Source: Favolaschia claudopus
Lineage: Eukaryota; Basidiomycota; Agaricomycetes; Agaricales; Mycenaceae
Reading direction: 5' to 3'
DNA length: 64,000 nucleotides
NCBI GenBank assembly: GCA_037176885.1
Contig: JAWWNJ010000041.1
Span: forward strand, 124,001-188,000
Position numbers and translations under genes: made by a program
Shown: piece after piece, positions 11,350 to 19,978 of the stretch
Position numbering within the stretch: position 1 is the first letter of the stretch
Layout: every line of letters begins with the position of its first letter
Notes under the pieces: model-generated
Told to the model about the DNA's origin: nothing
Seen by the model: the letters and a program-made list of their open reading frames with translations, nothing else
Databases searched by the model: none

Positions 11350-12516
11350 ATGGATTCTGCCTTGTCGCCCACCGTCATGCAAGCTGTTAATTCGTCGGAA
11401 TCGCCCGTTGCTAGACCATTGGACTTGTGGTTTGACGATGGTAACATCATAATTCAAGCTGAAACTACGCAGTTTCGTGTCTATCGAGGCGTTTTGGCTG
11501 CGCGATCGTCTGTATTCGAGGTAAAGTCTCTTGTCTCAGTCACTACGCAGCCGGGCGCCTGCTCTGCAAAAAATTCACGACACAATAATTTCAGGACATG
11601 TTGCTCTTTCCGCAGCCTCCGGATTCGGAGCTAGTTGAGGGCTGTCCTCTCGTCCAACTTTCCGACTTTGCCGTAGAAGTGACGGTATTTTTGAGGGCGA
11701 TATTTGATTCTGGGTATGTTTTACTACAAGCCGGCGCGGTTGTGAATTCATTCAGCTCTCAGATTCTTTCCTCCATTTCCGTCACGTACGGATTACACTA
11801 CAGTCTCGGGCGTTCTTCGCCTCTCTCACAAGTACGGAGTGCAGTACTTGCGAGACCGTGCCCTCCTTCATCTTTCTGCTGCCTTTCCCTGGTTTAATCC
11901 CGCTTGCGGCCGTATGGTCAAACCCTCGAAGCGGACTTTCGATCGTTCGCCCGATCCGGTGTGCAAAATCTTGGTCATTCAGCTCGCACGGGAGGTAGAA
12001 GCTCCTTGGATCTTGCCAGGAGCATTTTATACCCTCGCGACATCCTACCCCAAGCTTGGTGTCCAAATATTCCAGAGCGTAACCTACAATGGCGTTACCT
12101 CACAATTGAGCGAAGCAGATCAACAAGCGTTCATTACAGGGAGTCAAATGCAGTATGCGAGCACAGTCGACGACATGCTTCGCTTCTTGTTCTTTTCGGC
12201 TGACATGGTAAGCTGTACGCAGCCAGCACGGTGCCAAAAACGCAGGCTCCAAGCATTCGAGGCCAAACGCCAGGACCGTCTGAGGTCTTCTTATGATCCT
12301 TTGAAAATATGGAGGAAAGATGACTGGGCATCTTTAAACGATGTCTGCTTTTTATGCCAAGTCTCGATGGTGCAGGCGCATCACGAAACGGCACAGAGGC
12401 TTACCAACGAATTACCCAACATGTATGGACTTCCTTCCTGGACGGTATTGGATACCTTGCGCAAGAACGCGCTCGGGGACAGCTTCCAGCTCCTGGTCGA
12501 TGTGACGCCTTCGTAG
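11350..12516 (+). CDS. BTB/POZ domain protein (copy 1)
   Basis: Exons 11350-11520, 11595-11713 and 11763-12516 give 347 residues. The BTB fold begins with LWFDDGNIIIQAETTQFRVY and continues through the dimer/Cul3-type region SSVFEDMLLFPQPP and VLRLSHKYGVQYLRDRALL. BTB proteins usually serve as substrate adaptors of Cul3 ubiquitin ligases or as dimerisation modules; no target is known. After the BTB is an Ala/Leu-rich helical part, then a Cys/His module: Cx5C (CTQPARC), about 45 residues further on CFLC, and a His-rich segment, ending in YGLPSWTVLDTLRKNALG. The same tail occurs in the copies at 25225 and 47675. The first intron (11521-11594) is absent from both of those paralogues. Confidence 0.88.
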
Positions 12517-12691
12517 TTTGTACATCAGATATTCAATGTATAGTACATCAAATGGATCGAGTTTGCTTGTCGAGCTCGTTACGAAGCTCAGCATTAGAGT
12601 ATTTATCTTACAACAAGTTGAATTTAAAGTATACATGTCTCGTAAAATACAGTGAGGTTACTACAATTATTTCTCCGTACACCCAATAACA

Positions 12692-14063
12692 CTACTTCGG
12701 TGAGAATGAGTCCATACCCACAGAATCCTCGGACGTCTGGAGCGCCCCCTCTGACCGGCCTGTGGCCGAAGGAGTAGCGAACCAGATAGTTCGGTCGGTC
12801 ATGTGTGTATGAGAAGTGGTGGGAAGGGAGGGTGTACTGAGCATTTCTTCACTCAGCATCATTTTGCGTGACACCATGAAAATAATTATCGTCGGATATA
12901 TGCCCTGCCGAACAGGTTCAGAATATAGATACCTAGGACGGTGGGCATGGAGTTAGGGACTCACGGATATATTCGGTTGGAACCATTCGAGCTCGAAGTC
13001 AGGGCCATAATAGCCGTAGTCCCCGATCATGAGCAATATCTGATAGTTGTCAGTGATATACGAAAGCAACGCCGCTGGAAACGCGTACCCAAAACGCGCA
13101 GTATAGTCCTCCGGTCTCCATAAGTAAGATCAGAACGTTCTCAATCTTCGTACTGGCATTACGAGGGTGGTTGAGATATTTTTTCACGTTGCGGCGATAA
13201 TACCTGGACAGTTCATCAACGTGTGGCGAAGATAAGGCGACCAGACGCACCACAACTTGTAGCTGATCAGGGCTGTGGCCCCGAAGTTGGTTACGAGAAG
13301 GCCGAACGTTCCAAGGAAGTTTTTTGTATCGCGGTCGTAGTGCGTACCCTGGAATTCTGTTTTGGTGTTGAATACAGCCAAAACGAGCGAAGTGGCTGCC
13401 AGTGGAAAACGATTAATTGTTGCGACAGATGTGGATGCCAGAATCACATACCTCCCGTCCCGATGAGACATACAGCAAGTACTGCATGTACTATCAAATT
13501 ATCGTGCCAGATAACCCAGGCTCTCCAGACGACGATAACATCACTGAGGAAATACTAAGGCGAATTTAAAATGCAAGTAGTAGAGCATTTGAATGGGTGC
13601 ACGCACAGTTATCCTACGCAGCCAAGTCTGACCGATGTCGAGGCGTTTCAAAGTCATGACAGGGTCGACGTATTCGGCCGCCAGAGTAGGAAATTGAAGG
13701 ATTTGATAGGCCATGTACATCCCAAGATGGGCAGTGCCAGCAAGGAGCATGGTGAGAGTAATGCCGAGCAGGGCTTGACGCGCCAATGCACCTCGAAGAC
13801 CCTTCCGTCTGGATGGGAGGTAAGTTTTCTTCCACCACATCGCAAGGAAAAAACAGTATGCGAACATGAGGGTATAACTCGACATTATCGCGACACACAG
13901 GAATATCCCTGAAGCCCCAAGGTCAATAAGTGGTTACACCTCACTTGCTTCCAGCACACGCACCGTAAGTGATCGCTGCCGACGCCAACTGAAGAAACAT
14001 GATCTTCAGAGCGTATATATCCTGGCCGTCGAGCCCAGGACCTTCATCGCGCACGGTCAGCAT
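12692..14063 (-). CDS. Seven-helix membrane protein (copy B)
   Basis: Preferred exons (from the start): 14063-13964, 13908-13866, 13808-13607, 13554-13452, 13395-13251, 13203-13089, 13039-12965, 12904-12692, giving 331 residues. It is the inverted paralogue of 5907-7319, with identical lengths for the first seven exons. The 57-nt segment 13865-13809 starts with GT, ends with CAG, is a multiple of three and has no stop. Removing it restores the copy A exon lengths; keeping it adds 19 residues and gives 350. Seven hydrophobic segments are present, with VVWRAWVIW and the KLWYYRRNVKKYL loop. Topology resembles a seven-transmembrane receptor, but no family with known function can be named. Confidence 0.82.
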
Positions 14064-14641
14064 AATGAACGAAGGACGGTGGTTGGCGCAAAAGACGCGG
14101 AAGCTGAAGTCAAGCCCTTTTTAAACGAAGTAATCGCGGATACGTTACCATCTCATCTCCATTCGTTGCCGATGGAAGTGGAGTCCGGCGCTTGCGGACG
14201 AGGACGGGTTAAATAAAGGGTCCGTTGAAGTCCGCTGACAGGATCACTGCCACTCTTCACGCCAACTGGGGTTTAACGGTTTCCTAAGCCTCCCGTTGCC
14301 CTGCGACAATCTTGGCTTTTTGCCGGGCTAGCGCTTTCGAAGTCGCCCAAAGATGGCAGAATCTTGGTCTAATATTCGAAGCACAGCGAAGCACCAACTA
14401 GGATTGGGTATCGTGATAATGGATCACAAGGAGGTTCTCAGGGAGTCCACTTTTGAATGAACAATCTCGTCAGTTCTAGGTTGGGGCTGTGATGGCGACT
14501 GTTCATGGGCGTGCCTGCTGATCTTCCCATCAATAAACTCAATTTGAAAAAGGGTAGTTACGGTAAAAAAGAACGTTTCTGCAGAGCCCATAGAAACTCC
14601 CAGAGCAATTTAGCCACCTCGGAAGATGTAATGAAATCCAA
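14064..14641. other. Intergenic, no supported gene
   Basis: 5' flank of copy B and 3' flank of the oxidase gene. No domain, repeat or RNA gene seen. Confidence 0.5.
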
Positions 14642-16514
14642 CTACACCTGTCCTGCGGCTTCCAACTTGTAGCCACCTTTCCAGTACAGACCAAATCGGT
14701 TCGACGGATCATACCGTTCTTTGATGCCCCGCATTCGTCCAAGATTTTTCGGCCCAATACTGCCCATGACGTCCTGAAGCTTGGATGCGTAGTTCATGTA
14801 GATGAAAGGATGGAGGAGACCACGCTCGCGAGCAGTATTCTCTGCCCATCTCCACAGCTCGTGCGTTTTCGCCTGGAGCACTTCATCATCCTCCCTGTCA
14901 GACCAAAGGGCCATGCCGAGGGCCACTAAGCATAGATACGTTTGTAAAACTGTTCCGTGCGACGTCGAATTGAGTTGCACATACCTACCAAGTCTCCGTC
15001 CTCAGAGGAGATACCTGATGGATTCCCTCCGTTTCTCTCACTCGCCGCCGCAAAACCGCGATTCAATGGTTGAAACACAGCCGCCCACGTAAAGCCAGAT
15101 CGATGCAGATATGGTTCGAAAATTTCGACACCTTTGAGGTGAATATCCCACAGCAAGGTAGCATCCGCTTTCAAAGTCAACGTGAACCATTGGACCCTTC
15201 CGGATCCTGAGATATAGGTAAGATATCCGGGCAAGAACTGAAGTCCATGATGACTCACCTGGAGCCATAGCCTGAAATTCGTCGGTGATGGATGCCAGGT
15301 CAGTGACTCGCATCGTATCGAGGAAGGCGTGGGGCACCAAGGGCTCGATATCAGAGTACAACGGTGGAAACGGGGTAGGTGCGAGGTAGATATTCGGCGA
15401 CCATACAATGTAGGCTTTTTGCGTCGGCTCCCAAGCTAGTCCGACCACATTCAATCCCATGGGGTCTTCAGATAATTTGGCGGTAAATTCAACATGGGCT
15501 TGTAGTATTGCGGGGCCTCTAGAAATGTCGAAAAGCAGGGTCCCTGCCCAGACATCTGACAGTGGATACGTTGTCATGTCGAAACGCGTAACAATTCCAA
15601 AGTTAGTACTGCCGTACTTGAGAGCCCAGTACAGATCAGGCAGAGTTTGCCCATTAACGTCGTGTATGGTGCCGTCAGCAAGTACAACTTGATAATTCAC
15701 GATATTCGAGCTTCCAAAACCGTGCGCGAGAGATAGAGCGGAGATTCCACCTAGGTATCATAGTGCCACCATCAAGAACAAGAAAAATGTGTTGCGAACA
15801 AGGAATTCATACCGCCCAGCAGAAAACCCGAAACACCAACATCGGAAGCCCGGCCACCGACCGTAGTAAGATTGCGAGGCGTAAGCGCACTGTAAACTTC
15901 ATGCCATCTGCAACCAGATCCAAAGGACACAACACTGCCTCCATCGAGAAGCGACACGCTGTTCATTTTCTGCAGGTCAATCGTAAACCCGGCGGCGTCG
16001 ACGTTGCTGAATCCCTGCGAGATCATATGGCCGCCCGAGCGAACTGCGAAGGTGCAGTCGTACTGCGTGGCGAGGCTGACGATAGCAGAGACGTCGATAG
16101 CAGAGTGCGGTGACACTCTGCATGTTGGCTCGAGGTCTGATTGCTCAAAAGAGTAATACGACGCCTGCTGGGCTCGATATTCGGCCGAGTCGGGGAAGAA
16201 TACTTGGCTAGGAAGGGTGCTGTTCAGTACGTGACACTTTGCAGCGAAAGTTTATCCAGATTCAGCAAACGAAGGGCGATCCCAAATTCCTGGTCACTCA
16301 CACAATGTCGGGCCACCTCTGACGCGTCGGTCTTGTTCTGCTCCAGCCATATGCTGCTCTGAAGAAGATCCGACAGCTCATCCGCAAGTGTAGGTTCGTC
16401 CCCCCTGAAGACAATCTGGGTATCTTGCTCCTCCAACGCGACGACATGGCGAGAAATGAGGCATAAAAACGTCAACGTTGCTGGAAGCAGCGGCCACAGC
16501 TTGAGGGGGGGCAT
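14642..16514 (-). CDS. Secreted FAD-linked oxidase, berberine-bridge-enzyme type
   Basis: Exons 16514-16302, 16236-15813, 15750-15259, 15206-14985 and 14925-14642 give 544 residues. A signal peptide (about 1-26) is followed by the FAD-binding PP domain of the vanillyl-alcohol-oxidase superfamily, with RSGGH (His141 the expected covalent FAD site) and the VSGFLLGGGIS loop. The C-terminal BBE motif is present as YDPSNRFGLYWKGGYKL. The Cys used for a second flavin bond in plant berberine bridge enzymes is not seen in the TVGGRASDVGVSG loop, so a single His link is expected. Family members oxidise sugars, alcohols or secondary metabolites with O2; the substrate here is unknown. No biosynthetic gene neighbours suggest a pathway. 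Confidence 0.92.
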
Positions 16515-17013
16515 GGTGGGAGGTTGAGAACGCGTTCGGTTAAGTCGTAGGGTATCAGCATGTTGTGCTAGTCCTCAGTTTCCCAGGCGTGCCTGGGGTT
16601 CGTAGGTGGCAAGCGCGCGAGAATCAACTCCTATGCCGGCACATGGGACCGACACTCCGGCCGCCGGGATCTTCCGGGTCTAACAGAATTGATCGGAAGC
16701 TGCTTACAAATTCTGTGGTGGAAAAGCTCGAAAAAAGAAGTAAATTCAGAGCTATCCATATAGACCAGTAAGTTGGCTAGGCATAGATCTACCAAGCACA
16801 ACTCTATCTTCCACTGGCAAAGCAGTTTAAGCAGTGATGGGATTTTTGCTGGCAAGATGTTTTAGCCTGAATGTTCAACTTGTTGAAGTTGAAAAACTAA
16901 GTCTAGCAGATGTGTGGCGGAAATGCCCATTTAATTTCGCCCGCAAGTCCAGAAGGATGTTTCCCTTTTTTGTGTCCAGTGTCAAGGAGTATTCAATTGG
17001 AATTTCCGGACTG
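16515..17013. other. Intergenic, no supported gene
   Basis: Upstream flank of the oxidase gene. Short frames only; it leads into the foldback element. Confidence 0.45.
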
Positions 17014-17787
17014 CTATGGCGGTCGTTTGGCTACTTTAAAGAAACACATATAAATATGCTCTTTTCAGTGAAAAAGTTGGAAACGGTGAAAATTTTTTTT
17101 TTTTTCAAAGTTGTAGAGAGAGACTTTCCTTGAGTATGAAAACAGTTGGGGTAAGATGAAAAATTTTCTTGAAGTTGAGTTGAGATGAAAAGTTTCCGCA
17201 CCGACTCTGTGGCTGTGCATTATTGATGGCCGGAGCAGCCGACTTGTGCCGACACAGTTGCTCAGTGTGGACTCTGCAACCCATGGGTTATCTGTTACCC
17301 AGAGCATAGACCTATTTTCAGGATACCTTTGAGTGCTAGCACACCCAAGGCACAGGTCTGTAGCTGCTCAATTATCTGAGCAGACTACAGGATCCAGTTC
17401 TGATCTGTTCACATCAATCTTGCAAAGCCTTGCATGCTGAACATCAATCCACTGCATGTGCTAGCTAATATAGGGGCAAAAGCTCTTGCTTCAGATGCCA
17501 TGAGGAGCAGCGAATGGTGTGGATTTTCTTTCTCAAACCTCAACTTTTCAACGCGGGAGTCGGCCTCCGAGTCGGCCATCATTAATGCACAGCCACAGAC
17601 TCAGCGCGGAAAATTTTCTATCAACTCAACTCCGAGAAAAATTTTCATCTTACCTCAACTGTTTTCATACTCAAGAAGAGTGTCTCTACAACTTTGAAAA
17701 AAATTATTTTTTTCACCGTTCTCAACTTTTTCACTCAAAACAGCATATTTATATGTGTTTTTTTAATGTAGCCAAACGACCGCCATA
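17014..17787. mobile_element. Foldback (large inverted-repeat) element
   Basis: The left arm (17014-17233) and right arm (17573-17787) are inverted copies of each other with scattered differences. They start from CTATGGCGGTCGTTTGGCTAC at the outer ends and run to GGCTGTGCATTA(T/A)TGATGGCCG at the inner ends. A spacer of about 340 bp lies between them. There is no transposase frame. The structure fits a non-autonomous foldback/MITE-like element, and transcription through it would give a long hairpin RNA. The outer ends diverge right after CTATGGCG, so the true termini and target-site duplication are not settled. Confidence 0.75.
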
Positions 17788-18261
17788 GACTGCAGCTTTA
17801 CAGCTGCGGCGCCGAGTACTCCTTCCCAGTCGCCCAGGGGAGTAGCTCTAACATGATTGGAGATAGCATAGCACTACTATCCAACGGGTTTGACTTTCAA
17901 AGTTGAACACGATTACCAAAATCTGGGTTCAATTCCCCGTTCGCGGATTCGTGGAAGGAAATAGGTACCTATTATTTTTATGCTCGTAATTTGTTCATTA
18001 TCACGAAGCCAGGACACGAGTATGTGTAGTTACTAGTAGCTGAAAATTTCTTTCTTTCTCTGTTAAGGTCAGCGAAACACTTTCGTTCGCTGAGGTGACT
18101 CATTGTGGATCACTGGTATACTTGCAGGTTGCAACCTGTAATTAGTCCCCGTCGCTGTACATACGGTCAATGCTTGTCGCTGTACAGTCGTCGCATCCAG
18201 AATATGCATTCCTAACAGGTGTGTTCTGCATAAAGGCGGGTGATTGCAGAAGTTCGACCTA
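17788..18261. other. Intergenic; weak Pol III-like boxes only
   Basis: Between the foldback element and the pseudogene. A TAGCTC...GATTGG stretch near 17842 and GGGTTCAATTCCCC near 17930 resemble tRNA A and B boxes, but no cloverleaf with a paired acceptor stem can be drawn. Confidence 0.35.
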
Positions 18262-19167
18262 CTATCTGCCGCCTCCAATGTGAAGGCGGCAAATATTCGT
18301 GTTGCGGGTTTCAGCAAGAGGGTTTTGCGAAGCAAGGCGGTCAGGCTGGTCCTTGTCGATTGAATCATGCGCGAATTCGTCGTCCCTCGATACAGTGATT
18401 GATTTCTCCCATGAATCGTCATTGAGATTCTTTCTTCTGCTTTCCGAGTGAGCTGTTTCATACTTGGGAACGCACGAAAACTCTAGCCACTGTAAATTAC
18501 CCGGCGCAAGCATATCGCGATCCCGAAAAAAGCAAGACAGTTGCCCAGATCGAAACACTGACGTCCAAGGTCCATCCCGAGCGCCAGTTACTCGACCCAT
18601 CTGATGCAGACTCTGGAATACGGACTCTCAGCAACCGCGAACCCGGGCCCGGAGCCACGCATTGACATCAAGGTCAATCTCGACGCTTCGGGGGTCGGGG
18701 AGATAGTATTCTTCCATGTAGGGCTGTCGCCATGATTGTAGGAATGCTGTCGGGATTTTTGCGTCGGGGGATTGAATACCTGGGTCCGAATCTGTAACGC
18801 CACCTGAATGATACTGCTGGATTTTGAACTGAAAGGAAGTCCAACCATTCACTCCTCGATCAATCACTGAACCTACTGCCAGATTCGAGGACAAGTATAG
18901 CCCACCCAAGTATAACGAATATGGAGCCAGGATCCAGTGATGGGTCGGCGGCAATTTACGATTGTCCGAAGCCGACGCATACTTGGAATATGTTGAACAA
19001 AGCTTGATTGTGTGCCACGTTCCTGTTGAAAATTTTGGTTCTGAATACATCCCGCCAGTGCTGGTATTCAATCTTGCTTTGTACAAAAATGGTTTCCGCC
19101 TGCTCGTCCCGATGTTCATCATTGTGTTCGATATCGATGTCACTTTAGACGCCGAAAGAAAAAGCAA
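18262..19167 (-). pseudogene. DUF7730-like protein, broken by an in-frame TGA
   Basis: Two frames in the same phase (19167-18631 and 18627-18262) are separated only by TGA at 18630-18628. Around the stop, the protein parallels the intact gene at 35039: YYLPDPRSVEIDLDVNAW matches YCLPDIRSVYIDFDVQVW, VFQSLHQMG matches VFAILRKMG, and LAPGNLQWLEF matches LALGNLKRLEI. The stop lies near the Trp of the intact gene, so a TGG-to-TGA change is the simple explanation. The N-terminal LPFEVREMIYEEL region is not found upstream, so the locus is probably also truncated. Confidence 0.55.
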
Positions 19168-19903
19168 CCAGGTTTTTCATGAATTCGAAGAGTCCTTCGT
19201 AGCACGCTGGATATTGTCGCAAATGAATCGCCATAGTATCAGGCGACTCGGTCAAGGACTCGACGCAACGCGAATGAAGCTAGAGTGGTGATCTCGGGCC
19301 CGCTCTCCGAGAGAAGCTGAACATATAAGGATCAAATTCGTCCGCGGGAGCAAAGAACAATGACGACCGGGACGATGGGCTGCAAGTGCTGTATGGGCGA
19401 GTGATACGTCAGGACGTTGGCGTCGGTTCGCCCACGAAGGTTTGTGGGTCAATTGTGAGTCACAGTATGTTTGAAGGAAAACTTGAAGCAAAAGAGACGT
19501 TTTCTTGTTTTTATTGTGGAGGATGTGCCAGTGTCGCGATAATTGTAAGAATTTGAGAACCCCGCTGCCACGCTCATCGCCTACGGTTATCGCTGGCCGG
19601 GTGGTCCTCGCCAACGTCGAGGTTGCTGCCTTGAGGTGATGGACGGACGGAGATGCGGATAGCTGACACGTGATGACTATTGCAATGCGGCCAGCGGATG
19701 TGTTTGAGGCCGGGGCTCGCTTCTTTCTTCCCGCATCGATATCGACGGTGCTGCAGTGCTACTCGTTGTCTCTCCCAGCGTCAATGGCCAGTTCCATACG
19801 CTTCAATCCCCCAGTCTAGTCTCCCCATACTTCTGTGCGTCCTCTGCTCTTTTTTTCCTGTTTTGTTCTCATCAATTTTCACCCATTCTCAGAATCTAGG
19901 CAA
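19168..19903. other. Intergenic and 5' leader of the gene at 19968
   Basis: No gene is supported. The frame of the downstream gene stays open from 19680, but there is no in-frame ATG that looks like the start before 19968. Confidence 0.45.
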
Positions 19904-19978
19904 ATGTCAGTATCCTACCCGACAAACTCCCTTTGCCACTCTAATTGTTTCTTTTTCATCAAGAATAATGCTCACTGA
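19904..19978 (+). promoter_or_regulatory. Upstream ORF overlapping the main start
   Basis: An ATG at 19904 opens a 24-codon frame that ends in TGA at 19976-19978, eight to ten bases past the A of the main ATG at 19968 and in another frame. If both lie in the same mRNA, translation of this ORF would reduce initiation at the main ATG. Transcript ends are unknown. Confidence 0.4.

Noticed and set aside
17838..17945. tRNA gene
   Set aside because: Box motifs exist, but no acceptor stem or proper D arm can be paired.
18628..18630. Read-through or selenocysteine at the TGA
   Set aside because: Dikarya lack the selenocysteine machinery, and the locus also lacks the N-terminal part of the domain, so a pseudogene is simpler.
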